Assembly: GCF_019925205.1 (NCBI RefSeq)
Contig: NC_083566.1
Location: 38,075,558 to 38,139,557, forward strand
Source of the DNA: Metopolophium dirhodum
Taxonomy: Eukaryota; Arthropoda; Insecta; Hemiptera; Aphididae
Direction: 5' to 3'
DNA: 64,000 bases
How positions within the stretch are numbered: the first letter of the stretch is position 1; each line of letters begins with the position of its first letter. A program made the translations under genes and the position numbers. This document shows, piece by piece, positions 38,531 through 52,158 of this stretch. The notes below the pieces were generated by a model. It saw nothing but the letters and a program-made list of their open reading frames with translations. It did no database searches and was not told the origin of the DNA.

Positions 38531-40020
38531 CGGGTGGGTGGTCGGCTGGCTAATTGATGGATAACAGCCCCAGGAGCATATACGTATATAATACGCACGC
38601 GGGCGTATGTGTATATTATATATAGGCTGCAGCGGCTTGTCCGTTCTTTTTATACGTCCCCGGAGACTCAGCCTTTTTTTTCCATCGTCGTCGTTGTCGT
38701 AGTCGTCGTCAAATCCTCTCCCTCCACGCAAACACACTCACAGTACTTCCGACCGTCGCCTGCAACACCTACCCACCCTCCTTCCATGACTGTAAGAGCG
38801 CAATACCAATGTCATTTTGCTTCTGCGTCCTTACATTATTATTGTCGTGTTACGCAGTTGACCACCACCGCCACTACGCGCCAAAAACTGTCAACAAATG
38901 CGTCCAATCGTTTGTTATTCACCGCGATTGCCACCCTCAATGGTCGGTAGCTTGTCCGCATATGCCGTAGGTTTATGCTGCCGTACTTCTCTCGAATATT
39001 TTCTCTCCGGTAATTAACAATATACTTAACACAGTCGTGCCCACGATGTATGTATATTGTATGACAATGATACCCCCCCCCCCCCATGACTGACGATAGG
39101 TAGGTACTATTGTCTATTACGTTGAAGATTTAAAAGAAAATTTTGTTAAGCATATAATATTATAGTTATTATTTAATGCAGTCTGAACATAATTATCGCC
39201 ACATCGTTGAATGGCTCGAAGATGGATTAAGCAGATCTGAGTACAAAATTTCGTGGAAATAGTATCTTCTGTGAAATTCATGTTAACACCGTTACTCTTA
39301 TTATTTAGTCCATCGGAAAGTAAAATAATTTACTTTTTTGAATATTATGAATTTTTGAAAATATATCAATATCACACGATGATTTTTATTTTTATCAAAA
39401 TTAAACATATTAAAGCAGCATTATTAAGAGACAAAGAGTTTGGCCTGAAATAAAGGTATGATAACTGTACCTTCACAAATGATTCTAATGATATTGTTAT
39501 TGTCATCAGTAAAAACTAAAAAATATTTTAGACTTACGAGAACTCACAAAATGGAAAAATACTGTTGTGAGGAGTAAGTGTAAGTACTCGGACAAGGTGA
39601 AATAAGTCAACAGCTGTCATTTTTCGATTATTTACACGGTAAGTATAATATTATTTATACATAATATATCGCAGTCACGCTCGCGTGTCAAATTTCGATG
39701 GCACTATTTAGTATTTTTAGGAGTCACGCTTGTTTATACGCGACGAGTTGGTATGCTAACACACCGACGCCCTCGCACTACAGTGTCCGTGTCAGTCAAC
39801 TATTCCGTAACTGGAAAATCAAAGTTCGTAAAAGGAATGAAAACAATTCATATTTATCGATAGTTAAAATATAACTCATAGGTATTATAATAAAAAAAAG
39901 TCATATTTAGGTGGTCATACATAAAAAGTCTATAATTAATAAAACAACACACGTAAAATCTATGGATAACATTTCAACGATAAAACGAAGAAAGTACTTA
40001 TGCATATGCAAAAATAAAAA
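38531..40020. other. Non-coding stretch, GC-richer to about 39000
   Basis: Several overlapping open frames on both strands at 38507-39087 reflect few stop codons in GC-richer, CGT-containing sequence. None has a recognised domain. A GTCGTC-type tract lies at 38683-38710 and a 13-base C run at 39073-39085. A donor-like ACG|GTAAGT occurs near 39642. Confidence 0.4.
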
Positions 40021-40874
40021 GGCAGGCAAGTGGGTGTCACTCTGCTGTACAGTAGATTACAAGTGGGTCACTGTAATTGATTGTGTTAAATTTGAATTAA
40101 ATGATATAATATCATTGTATAAAAAAACTATTCTGAGCGAAGATAGTCACTCAGACTATGATATTACTAAGTATATTTGATGATATTATTGTGAATAAAG
40201 TAATTTATATAATATAACCTATTTACGCTGAATCTTGTTTTGAGTTTTCAATACTTAGCTATAAAAGTTGAACATTTTATAAATGATTACTACAAAATAT
40301 TTTTTTAATTTTAAATTTGATAAATTTTGTCAAAATTTGAACTTTAAACGGTTATATAAAAAAATTGTGATTAGGTATTTTTAATATTAGTCAACTGTAA
40401 TTGTAACAATATATTAGGAACTTTGTATTAAATTTTTAAGCTTTTTGATCCAACGAATAAAATTTGATTGTCATTTCAAAAAATTGGAAACCTATAATGT
40501 CCGTAAACAGCTCAAAACAAGTCAGAATATTTTGAAAGTTTTATGGTGTTTAGTACCATATATTTACGGTCATTTGTTTTAGAGTTACACCAAAAACCAA
40601 AATTGATTTTGTCGAAAACCGATGTTGCGTAAAATTTCCTGTTTTTATTTAACTTTTTTTTATTACCGGGCTTTTGAAAATAAGTGAAAATTTTAAATTT
40701 TGACCTTCTCAATGCACCAACTAGATGCACTTTCCCATCGAATAAGATACTGAAGTTTAAAATCGAAACATTATTTTGACTACTTATCGTGTACACGAAC
40801 ACAAATAAAAAAAATTGAAAAAAACACATTATTGTAAAAACATTAATCAATACATTCATTGATCCGCTCAGAAT
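40021..40874 (+). mobile_element. Aphid interspersed repeat, copy A (medium)
   Basis: Plus-strand member. The outer module (about 40021-40129) begins GGCAAGTGGGTGTCACTC. ATTCTGAGCG at 40130-40139 and its exact complement CGCTCAGAAT at 40865-40874 bracket the internal part. The module carries an open frame including KWVTVID and NDIISLYKK, shared with copy B; in copy C the same frame has stops, so no selection is implied. The internal part contains the ATGTCCGTAAACAGCTCAAA block once, where copy B has it twice. Confidence 0.75.
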
Positions 40875-41511
40875 CTATAAATTATAAACATACATTGTAA
40901 TATTGTATTGTATTGTACGCGAAGTGGTGGTTTATACTGTATATTATAACAACATAAAATATTAAATCGTAGTGGTGCACTGGACTTGAGTGATTAAACA
41001 TACAATAACACATTAATTTATGAAGCTATGGAACACACTATTATCGTATGCGTACTGTGTACAATAATAATAATTATATTATTATGTACGGTTGCGATTA
41101 CGTGATTTTATAATATTTATAAATAAATTATAATACTTCGGTACCTAATATAATATACGCATTGCGTGCATAGATATATTATACTCGGTCGTCGTTTTAC
41201 AATGGTATAACTACTACTTAGTATAATACTTTTGATGGTAAAAACAAAAAAAGAGTCGGTCGGAAAGTTGGTTTTACGGGCGAATAAGTACCGACGGCCA
41301 ATATGCACGGGGGAGAGGCGCGGTGTGGCTGATTATGCCGTGGATGAACGGAGCGAGCCCTCGACGCCGCCAAACAGAGCAGCTCTCTTCGACTCCGTGT
41401 ATATTGTATAATAGTAGATGTAGATGCAATATTATATTATGTGTGTGTGTAAACGCTGGAGAGGGAAATATGGCAAAACACAGAGGGGTATAGTGTGGTA
41501 GATTTGTTTAT

Positions 41512-41530
41512 ATAATAATAATAATAATAA
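41512..41530 (+). repeat. (AAT)n microsatellite
   Basis: Short AATAATAATAATAATAA run. Confidence 0.75.
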
Positions 41531-41661
41531 CAGAAAACGCAATACGACTACAGTGTTTCTCGCACCGGCAATGATATAATATAATATAATTGGCTCATTA
41601 TCCGCAAAGCATTCGGGAGTGGCGGTGGGAAATAGCACGCTCGGTATACATGTATTATACA

Positions 41662-41703
41662 AACACACACACGCACACATACGCACACACACACACACAC
41701 ACA
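41662..41703 (+). repeat. (AC)n microsatellite
   Basis: Interrupted AC dinucleotide repeat with ACGCAC and ACATAC variants, ending in about nine perfect units. Confidence 0.9.
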
Positions 41704-43445
41704 TCGTATAACCCTCGGGGAGCAGTAAACCCTCCCAGCTACCCGACCACCACTGATACCCGCCAGGATCTGTAAAGCCAGGCATACCCGATATTTTTCT
41801 CGGTTCAACAGACAACCTCTTAACGGTTCGATTCGCTTATAATAAATATAATCGCCGGTGCACGACGTTAGACCTTTTTACAACGATAGTAGACATAATA
41901 AAATAATACATATAGGCGTCTGGTATATTATATATTATATTACTTAACCTACAGATAATAATAATGGTCATGAGGGTCGTAGCGATCCAATCAATTGCCT
42001 AGATCGTAGTTGAGCAGTTCCGTGGTCAGGAGAAGAAATAATTATGTTTTCTCTTCCAATTGTATTCCACTAACCAAATAATATTATGGTATTTCGATAA
42101 AGCTTTAAATGTTTGCATGAGAGGACGACATTTTTACGTATTTTTTTTTTTATTCCAATATCATATTGTTCATTCAATATTATTTGGACGAGTTTATGTC
42201 AATTTTATAGATCAAGCTGTACACATAGTTATTATTGTGTCATCAATACATCAAATCTGTCATTTTTACCAAATCCAACAGTTACAGTTATCTATATGAC
42301 TATATACAGTATTTTTGTCCAAGTTTGTGCAGTAAAAAATAAAAATATATAATGCTTATAACGTTATATTATCTTAACGTTTCATTAACAGACAAATTAT
42401 AAAATAATTACACAAATGCATAATTCACAAACGCATTTAATCATAGGTACAATTTTGTAATAATAATAATTGTTAAAATAGACATTAATTAAATATTGAA
42501 ATAGCCGACCAATGATTTCTACGGCTACGACACCACACGTCGTGCATCATTGTTCGATTTTAATGGCATAAATAAAATATATGAAGTGTTAGAAACATGT
42601 AATGGTGATATACTTGTTTTTCATACTTTATCCGTTGATCCACAATAATTCCCATGTACTAAACAGACGTAACAAACCGTAAGTCACTCATCGTAAATAA
42701 AATCATTGTTAATATTATTATTATACGTGTACCTCTACATGTATAGTAATAATCATACAGTGCATTATACGTATATTTGAGTACGCGCACTCACTCTATA
42801 GTTTGCCCTGACCGTATTCTTTATCATCCCCTCGACAGTACAAATTACACGTAATTGGCCCCAAAAAATAAAAACATAATATATATTTTTATTACGTCAC
42901 ATTTTTGTTTTGGCGAATTAAATTTATTATATTACACACAAAAACCTACTAGGTACGTAATATTGGAATTGACAACGTCATCATAAACACATTTAAGTGT
43001 AAAACCTTTAAGGCCCGGGTTTTTCATTCACTAATCACCCTAAGTCCAGTAAAATTATCGTTATACAGCTCACTTAGAGTCCGAAAAAATGTATTAATTT
43101 TTAATAAGATAATTTCCATTTAAAGAAAAAAAACTTTGAAAAATGACATTCTTTATTATTGTGCTTAATACGATTCCAAGAGTGATTTGGACTTAGCACC
43201 GCCTACACACAACGTCAAGAAATTCACGTGTTTGGAATATTTTTACTTTTTATATACTTTTCAATAGATGGTTTTGAATGTAACACATAGTACATCGTAT
43301 TTCATAAATAGTTATTGGTCACTCTCTGATTCGTTATATTATCATAATAGCGTGTTATACGAGCTAATATAATAATATTACAATACACGGTTAAGTCTCA
43401 AATCACTGATCGATAATAACCTAAATTCCAAGTGCACATGTCGAA

Positions 43446-43543
43446 ATGAATAGCAAAGACTGCTTCCCATCTAAAAAACAAAATTATCAAAATAATCTTA
43501 ATTGGCTAAATCCCATACAGATATTATTTGCAAAGAAAGTATG
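43446..43543 (+). other. Weak exon candidate with consensus donor
   Basis: An ATG-initiated open stretch of mixed codons, including KDCFPSKKQNY, runs into a perfect donor ATG|GTAAGT at 43543/43544. No acceptor, promoter or partner exon is evident. GTAAGT words occur by chance, so confidence is low. Confidence 0.12.
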
Positions 43544-43904
43544 GTAAGTCTTCCACTCACTCTTAAAGTTTTTCATCAAATTGCACTTGTAACAAGATTT
43601 ACTCAACTACACCGAGGTATAGGTATACAATACAATGTATGACAATGTTATTCAGAAATAAAAATTTAATCACCGCTGTAGAAAATTGATTATTACCATC
43701 GACTAAAATACTGTCTTTAGTATTTAAATTTAACCATCGTCTCGGTTGGAGTTTTTTGCAGGCAAATTAAACTATTTTCCTCTCAAAATGCATATTTTAA
43801 TTTATTATTGATAATCATTATTAAAAATAATTCATGCAATTCTCGATATTAGGTAGGTAAATGTAGTGCATGAATATCGAATAGGTACAAATATTATATT
43901 TATA

Positions 43905-43929
43905 GTAATATTATTATTATTATTATTAT
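43905..43929 (+). repeat. (ATT)n microsatellite
   Basis: Perfect ATT trinucleotide run. Confidence 0.8.
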
Positions 43930-45489
43930 CTACTGCAGTGTGAATAGCAGGCCTCTTACTGTAAAATCTTTTACTTAACTTAAATTCTCGTAAGCTGTTA
44001 AGCTTGAGTGAATATTATGTTGATGGAATTCCGCCCTACTAGGTACTTTTAGATTCTTTAGAGTTCAGGGGTAGCGCCCTTGATAGTATAATTTAATAAA
44101 ATAATACATTAGGTCGAGAACGCAATTTGGAATATATTTTAAATCAAACAACCCAATTCCTTCAAATTATGTTAACGAGTAATAAGACTTAGGTAGGTAT
44201 AATATAAACTAAAATATTTAATAACAGTACAGTTACCTACGTATTTAGCAATATAAAAGTACTCTGTTTTGCAAAACTATTTGTCGTTGGGTAAATGCCT
44301 CAACTACTGCAGGAACTAAACTATATTTTACTACTTTTCTACTCTAAAATGTATAAATGTTTATTATTTTCTCGTAATAATCAATCCCACACAATAGGTT
44401 ATAAAATAATATATTATATGGTTTTTACATAATATCATATTATTAAATATTTATGTTCTATTATTATGTACTATATTTACGTATATCATTTTCTACGTGT
44501 CTGAGAATTCACATTTTACCTGTTATGAATTATAGTGCTGCAGCTTTATCATAATAATATACACGTAGGTACCTATAATATAAATCTTTTGTTTGAACTC
44601 TGAGTAGCCATTAACACTTGTTTCAGTAGAAAAAGCTATAAAATATTTCAGACAAAAACTTTTAAAGGTGTAAACGATCGATATAAAAAAAGTCGTCCAC
44701 AGGGATTAAAAACAAATCTAAAAAATATAACTATTGTCATGATGATATTCCCCGGACAGCAGTTTTAAAAAGCAATATTTTATACGGACCATATAAAATA
44801 TCGTCGCATGCGTATTACAGGCATTACAGCATAGTAGGTACTTATATATTATCATCTATATAAGCTATACTTAAATAAACTCCAACATTGTTTTGGTTAT
44901 TATGAATTGTTAGTATTAAAATTATTTATCAGTGGTTTTTGATGTTATATTTTTACAGATTTATATTGTATAATATATTAATATAAATGTATACCTAAGT
45001 AGATTCACAATTTTAAATTCGAAATATTGCATATTATTATGTTTCAACAATCAACGTGATGTTATAATATATTATGCGTGAGTAGATAATAATAATAGGG
45101 TTATGGTAATTTAATCAAAGTAAAGTTTTCCTATAAACAAAAATGTTTTGATTTTTCAACAACTTTATTTACGTGTAATGCGTGAATTACATATTATTGT
45201 TTATATATAGATACATATTATGCACGACTGTATGTGGTACACATAACTCGAAAACAATTTATTATATTTGCGATACTTTAATAATATATGGAATTTAAGT
45301 ACGACGCAGATTCGTATAAAAATATATTACACTGTATACACGCGCGATCGCGAAAAGATTCGTTCCGTTGTCGTCGGTTTCCGGAAACCCCGAGTGAATG
45401 CGATTATGCTTCCGGTTGTCAGATAAAGGAATAAAATATGTCAGCAGGTCGCCACCACAAATGCACAATCGTGGAGACTTGAGTACATA

Positions 45490-45513
45490 ATATATATATA
45501 TATATATATATAA
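45490..45513 (+). repeat. (TA)n microsatellite
   Basis: About eleven perfect TA units. Confidence 0.9.
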
Positions 45514-47561
45514 ATGTTCATCGTTCTCGTGTCAACACTCTTATAACGCTAAGCACGCCAAGTCTCTTCTCTCTATATATTGCTCTATTTATAGGTATAC
45601 ATATTATATTGTAAGTATATATATAAACATTGTATTTGGTCTGTGCGTATGTGTTCTGTGCAGTCAATATATATTTTTATTGGCGAATTTATTTTGTATT
45701 TTTTGACAGGCTTACGTTTTTATCAAAGTATACTTATTTTATTGGATTGAGTGTTGCAGGAATCATCTTTTTACTATTATTATATTTCATTAAAAAATAC
45801 CATTTTAATATTACGTAGTGTTTAAGTACCTAATTTTTTTTTCTCAGTCAGATAACTTGAAATTTAATACAAATATTCTCTGTTCTTGAAACAATTAAAA
45901 ATTATACATAGGCGCATGCCATTTTAAATTTCAACAAAATTACCTATTCAAATTAATGATACCGATATTTTCCCGTTACAATCAGGTGGGTACATAGGTA
46001 TAATAATTTTATTGTAATTTAAAACATCATACTAATCACAGACTTGACATTTTTTGCTATTAGGTATGGTTAATAATATACGCTTATTATATATTAACTT
46101 GAAATACATATAAAGTTGTAACTTATAATGCTAACTAACTAAAATAATTTTTAACTAAATTTTTTTATACCGAAATAATTCAAAAATAATCTGCTCTTGA
46201 ATATGAAATTAAAAATGCATATTATGTCATTCAAAAAAGTAAAATTTAAAAACATAAACGATATAACAAAAAATTGTTTTTTAATGTCATAAAACATAAA
46301 ACTATGTGAAAATAATAATTCGTTAAAAATGTTAATAGTTTTGGAAACGAAACGTGTTCTATTCAGAATCACCCCACATATTATCATTGAAGCCGAAAAG
46401 TATAACTCTGTTACAGTTTAAATAGGCGCAAAACCATTTGAAAATATCGCGTGACTCGCAAGACCATAACGAGCTACATCCAACGAGATTTAGAAAACAG
46501 TATACCGTTAAGCACATTGCACGTTGATTATGTACTTTTAATTTTATACATAAATAATCACATCATAAATTATAATGAATACCAACGTCAGTAGGTAGTG
46601 ACAAACTGTATGTGTACCTATGTATGTGCAATTCTGCATGTTAAATAGTATAAGACTAAAAAATATGTGTACATTGGCACCGATCATGTTATAGATCACG
46701 ATATTATAATATAGATAATAAGACCTATATGGGAACCTAAATAATCACTGATAGGTTCACACTATATAATAATTTATACATATTGTATGTTTTGTACATA
46801 ATATAATATTAACTAAGCTGTAATAGTATTTTACTAAAAGCTAATAAAAAAAAAAAATAATAATAATATTAACTATTTTACTTTTAATAATATATTGTTG
46901 TGTTTTAGAATAGTTTATAATTCTCAAAATTATGCTCCACCCCGTTCAAAAATCAAACATTTCCTTTGTCAAAACAGACAATCTTTACACTTCTCTACAC
47001 ATTTTTTTCTGAACTCATTATAAGGATTGACTTAACAATTTCTGCGTAATTCACTGTTTCTACTTTTTTATTCGATCGCAAAACGATTACAATAATAGGT
47101 ATATGTTATGCGATTCTCGAACACCACCGGCGGCATCATTATTCGTTGTACTTATATTATATAAACAAAACGTTCAATATTTGTTTAAGAGGAAAAAATA
47201 CGTTAATGATTTTATACCCGAATACACATTGCGCATTTCCCCTTGTCCGCGGTTATCGTTCGTTTTCTCCCTTTTTGGGAAGGGGACGCTTGCCGTTTGT
47301 GTTTACTTTTGAAACTGACGATTTTTCAGCAAACACTCTCACGCACTTACACATTAACGACAAAATTGGATAATGTAAACACAACAACATAATACATTAA
47401 TACCTATGGGTAGTTACCTATTTATAAAGTAATAAAGTATATACTCATACTATATAGTATATTAATTGGTATATGTACTGTTGTATTAAGCATAACATAA
47501 ATAAACATATATATCTATGTTATATATAGATATATAAATATAGTGTTGTAAGTATCATAAT

Positions 47562-48160
47562 AAATTGAGGGTTGGAAATCCAAAACGTTAGGTATATTGC
47601 CAAATTTGACGAAAATTGATGTTGATTCTTATTAAAAAAAACATCAATAAATCGATTGGCGTCGTCAGAATAGATCAAAACGTACTATTTCCTGATGGAA
47701 TCTGTGATTCAAAATGATTGGTTAATCCATAACGAACCTTTTCCATACATAAAAATAACATTTAGCAAATCAAAACGTAGTTTTTCCAATCTTACGCTAA
47801 AATAACGCACTATTATAATTATACCAAAACAAAATATTTCCAAAACGTATTTTTTTTTATGTCATGCCAAAACATACAAGTACCCGTGTTGTAGGGTACC
47901 AAAACGTACTAAAATTTAATTTTAAACATTTTAATGAGCTTGAATTTAAATTAAAAATATAGCTCTAGAATATTGAACACATTTGAATCGTTTTAAATAT
48001 AAGCAATAATTTTTAAATAATTTAAAAAAAAACCTTTTCTTAAAAACGATCGATTTGTTTATTTGTTTTTATTGGAAATGTTAAGATACAGAAAATCACT
48101 TCTCCTGAAAAATCAGTATTTTGGCAATATAGTGCGTTTTATATTTCCACCCGTCAATTT
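47562..48160. mobile_element. Element with ~43-base inverted ends and repeated CAAAACGTA
   Basis: The left arm (47562-47604, starting AAATTGAGGGTTGGAAAT and ending ATATTGCCAAAT) matches the reverse complement of the right arm (48118-48160) over about 43 bases at roughly 80% with small gaps. Inside, CAAAACGTA or a close form recurs at 47581, 47676, 47771, 47841 and 47900, and once in inverted form in the right arm. There is no transposase frame. The target duplication is not resolved. It is a MITE-like element of unknown superfamily whose motif iterations could be transposase-binding sites. Confidence 0.65.
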
Positions 48161-51100
48161 TAGTTTAATTATTCTTTAAACCGAAGTGCCGTCGCTAGAT
48201 GGTTTTTTCAACAAATATACATACGCTTTTATTTTTTGTTTAGCATTTATGCTTATTGTACTACCAATGTATAAATTGTAGGACTTAAAAAAAAAATATT
48301 AGCTAAAATTGGTTGCTGAGGAAACCAAAAATAAAATAATGTTTATTTTAGTATTAATTCTTAATTAATATTGTATTAGTGTAGATTTTACAATATATTA
48401 TAATACAATATAATATAATATAAACAAGATAAATAAGACAGTAGAATCTAAAAAAAAAATAATATAGGTAGAAGGTCTAAAAGAGACTTAAAACACTGGT
48501 GAAAGAGAGCACGATTTTTACAAATGTAATCAATGCGTTTAAATGTAATTATTGTGTGATTTTTTAATTTGGATAATTTTATGTTTTTGGTGTATAATAT
48601 TCTCATTATGTAAGCATACGACAAAGTATGCTTAATATTCTGATAAATATAATATTATATTATATAGGTATTACTAGAACTATAATTGTCTATTTTTAAG
48701 CCTTAAAAATATACAACTAACCATTATATCCATTTGCAAACAATAATTAACAGACTAATATTGTTGAATTAGTTTATAATTTTATATCATCAGAACAAAA
48801 TCTTTTTTTTATATTTAATACATTGATGAAAACATATTAAAATACAATTATTAAGGAGTAATGAATTATTTCCGACTTTAAAACCAAAATGTATAATGAA
48901 ATTTGAGTACTTTAAATATACAAGGTTAAAATTCTGTAACAAATATTAATAAAATTATATTATTACATTTTAAAAAAAGCAGAAAAAAATGCATACATGA
49001 GTTCAATGTCATTACTCGAAGATGAAGCCGGATGCAACACATCATTTGCGAGGAAACGGCGGCGGGAAATTCGCGTCATCGGCATAGCAACATTTTAATT
49101 TTTAAGGTCGGGTGCACCACCCCGTCACTGTTTGCGGAAATTCAGCCGACGAGCATAGACGGCGCGTGGTTGCAATATACGAGTTATGGTGTGCACCACG
49201 CGTGTACACATTTGGGCGATAAATCGAAAAAATTGCTTTCCTTCCGAACACTTTATTAACCCGATTTATAAGAACGCGTCCACTTAGGAAGAACTTTCAT
49301 AGTATATCCGTTGATGTTGATTTGTTTATAATATAGGCTATTGAGAGCACAAACGTGCACGACTTTTAGTGTTTATTGGTCGGCGTTATGATTGTAGCGA
49401 CGACTATTATTATAATAATGGAATATTACCATCTGCGGATTTTCCACGTGATAAATCTAAAAATTATTACAATTTTGAGTATAAGCTATGATGCATTTTT
49501 AAAAATATGTTCCAACTTTTTTTAATTAAGAATCTGACAGTGATAATAATATGATACCTAATGAATATTATGAAGGTAGGTAGTATATACTAGTATTTAA
49601 TCATGGATCAACAATATGATGGTATCACATCTGGTAAGCTCAATAAAAATGGTGACTTGTGGTTGAGGATTAAAAATATTTAGATACACTTGCGGTTACC
49701 AACTGCATAAGACATGCTCGCCGAGTGACCAAATCACTTATAGCTATAGCTAAATCACTTAGGTGTGCACTGTGCAGCAGACAATGCGCGGTGGAAATGT
49801 GACCGGTCAAACTCATCATAATCGAAGGCCAAGTAACGAGCTGGCCCTTATTCAAATAAAGTGTCCTACGGTATTGTGTATACGTCGAGTGATCTAATAT
49901 AATTTACAAACGACTACCGTTTTAACCGACGCGATTCAAGCAAAAGTCGCCGCCGGCATCGTAGTACAAATCTGGATCCGGTGTACACGCACGTGTTACG
50001 ATTTAGTTTCCAGGCAGGATTATTGAACGGTTTACGCCGACGACACGACGTCTACAGTGTTCGACAATTATTATTTTACAAACCCGACAGTGTTTTCATA
50101 GATTACATATACCTACACCGGATGATCTGTTTTCGACTCGCCACGTCAATTTTCAAAGTTTTGAAAGTTTCAAAGTTTTGGCATTTATTCAGCTAAAGTA
50201 AATAGTGAATAGTACCTACGTCGCATATCATAATTTGATATACCTATAAGTAGTGATTTTTTAGTTTTCTGTTTGTATTTATAATAGTGTAACATGCACA
50301 ATTTCCTGGGTGCGACTAGCTTCGGTGTGTCTAGCACCGCCAGTTTAGAAATTAGCGGCCTCATAATTTACGCCATTTATAGTTAATTAGCTCTTATTAT
50401 ATATTAATAAAATAATAATATGTACGGAATAAACCCATTATCATGAGTAACTACATGTTATTATGGTTATTGCATGTTGGATGTGGAGGACAACATTTCT
50501 TATTATGTGGTAATCCTTGATCGTAACTGAAAACAATATAGAATTTCCACCCATGCTAGAATATGGCTACAAACACTAATATCCAACTCGATTCTGACCT
50601 ATCTATAAATTAAAATTCACATAAGTAAGGATATATAGGTAACTATATTATTTCAATATAAACTAAGTTTTAACTGTACATCAACATTTTCATGAAAACA
50701 TTTTGCTTCAAAATGTAAAATATGGGGTTGCTATTAAAAAAACTGTTAGGTATGACATAACAATTTTTTTTCAAAATCACAAAATAATACAGATAAAATA
50801 ATTAATACATATAAATATCATTGTAAAATATATGTTTACACTCGATATTAAACTTATACCGTTGCATTTAATACCAATACACAATAGAATGTTGATTCAT
50901 TGAATCAATTTTTTTATATTACGCACTTATTAGTTATTGTATTAAAGGGATATTGAGCCACTTGTGGGCCCGGAGCAAAACGGGTTGCAAAATCGGTGCA
51001 AAATACAAGGCAATGAACGTCATACAATACCGACTTGCCATAACAATATCTACTATTACAGTGTAATAATAATAATAATAATATCATTACGACACGCCAC

Positions 51101-51727
51101 GCGCAGATACTTGACGACTACAATGGCAACAATAATCGTGTTTTTATTTTGATTTGGCCAGCCGTGGAAGAGTGTTGAATTATTATTATTATCATTATCA
51201 ATGTTATATGGATACGAAACTATTTTCGTTATGTCCACCATTATTATATCAGGACGTAGCATTTAAACCGTGTCGACGATCTTCGCATGAACAAACTGGC
51301 TGGACTACAACAACTATTCTGAAACTTCATCGATTCATTGTTGTAATAAATTATTGGTTGACAAGTTGACTTTTAATTTTATAATCTTATACAGGTAGGC
51401 ATTAGTGCTTTACTTATAACTTTTTTGATTATAATTAATTTTAAATATAAATAATAAAATATGTCCACATAAATCCTGAACCCCTCCATATTTTGATAAA
51501 TCGTGGACCCACCACGTTATATTATCACATATCACAGCATTTTATTATCAGCATATCGCAACATATATATAATACTACAGTTAAACAAATAGCCTACTGC
51601 TCTATTTAGATCGAAATCTTTATTAAATATGTACCAAATTTGAGTTTAATTAATTAACGTCAATAATATTATTACGATTTACGATTATAAAATGCATAAT
51701 CTCCCGCTAGTATTGTAGTCTTAGTGT
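48161..51727. other. AT-rich stretch with GC-richer patches
   Basis: No supported gene. GC-richer patches lie at 49020-49260 (a 75-codon plus-strand frame, unrecognised), 49700-49850 (a 61-codon minus-strand frame, and a direct repeat AAATCACTTA at 49731 and 49752) and 49900-50110 (a 71-codon frame). An AAT run lies at 51066-51083. Confidence 0.4.
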
Positions 51728-51735
51728 ACATTAAG

Positions 51736-52150
51736 CAAAGGTGGGCAAATTAATGAAAATAATTCACTGTGACAAGTGAAGTTAATTTAATTAAATTTCT
51801 TTCAGTAAAGTTAAAAGTTGACAAAAAAAAATTTACTAGATAAGTTTAAAGTTGAGATAGAAAATAAACTTAACTTAACTCAGTTAAAAAAAAGATAATT
51901 TTTTTTCAGTTTACAATATTTTTAAGTCATAAACTGCCCTTGTATTTTGATTTACACAAACATTTATTAAGTCGTTTAACTGTAAGCTGTAAAAAATTAG
52001 ATTATTATAATATATAATTAGAAACTATAAAAAGTTAAGTTACAATAATAAACATTTTAACTGAATAAGTTAATAAGTTAAAAATAAAAATAATTAACTA
52101 GTTAAGTTAAAAAGAACAATAACTTTTTAACGAGTTAATGGCCATCTTTA
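51736..52150. mobile_element. hAT-type MITE, family 1, copy 2
   Basis: A 415-base element starting CAAAGGTGGGCAAATT and ending GCCATCTTTA (complement TAAAGATGGC). It is bounded by a perfect 8-base target duplication ACATTAAG (51728-51735 and 52151-52158). Read on the minus strand it matches copy 1 (5948-6327) along most of its length, including CTATCTCAACTTTAAACTTA against CTATCTAAACTTTAAACTTA. It is about 35 bases longer than copy 1. It is non-coding. Confidence 0.88.
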
Positions 52151-52158
52151 ACATTAAG

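Larger units (their letters stand above)
40875..47561. other. Long AT-rich non-coding stretch
   Basis: No supported gene. It contains AC, AAT and TA microsatellites (listed) and GC-richer patches at 41280-41400 and 45340-45480. A weak exon candidate is at 43446-43543. A frame of 127 codons on the minus strand (41432-41815) translates the AC repeat and is not a gene. The part at 47100-47370 is somewhat GC-richer without a recognised product. Confidence 0.45.

Noticed and set aside
40021..40180. Shared frame (KWVTVID, NDIISLYKK) in repeat copies A and B as a conserved gene
   Set aside because: It is part of a dispersed repeat; copy C has stops in the same frame, so the shared frame reflects common origin rather than selection.
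41432..41815. 127-codon minus-strand frame
   Set aside because: Much of it translates the AC microsatellite (CVCVCV-type run); several frames on both strands are open there for the same reason.
41820..41845. GGTTCGATTC as a tRNA T-loop
   Set aside because: The surrounding sequence does not form acceptor, D or anticodon arms.
43011..43200. Possible TTAA element starting TTAAGGCCCGGGTTTTTC
   Set aside because: No complementary right end or second TTAA was found; the only inward match is a 9-base CTAAGTCCA/TGGACTTAG pair.
49670..49855. 61-codon minus-strand frame in a GC-richer patch
   Set aside because: It overlaps a short direct repeat (AAATCACTTA twice) and has no recognised domain.
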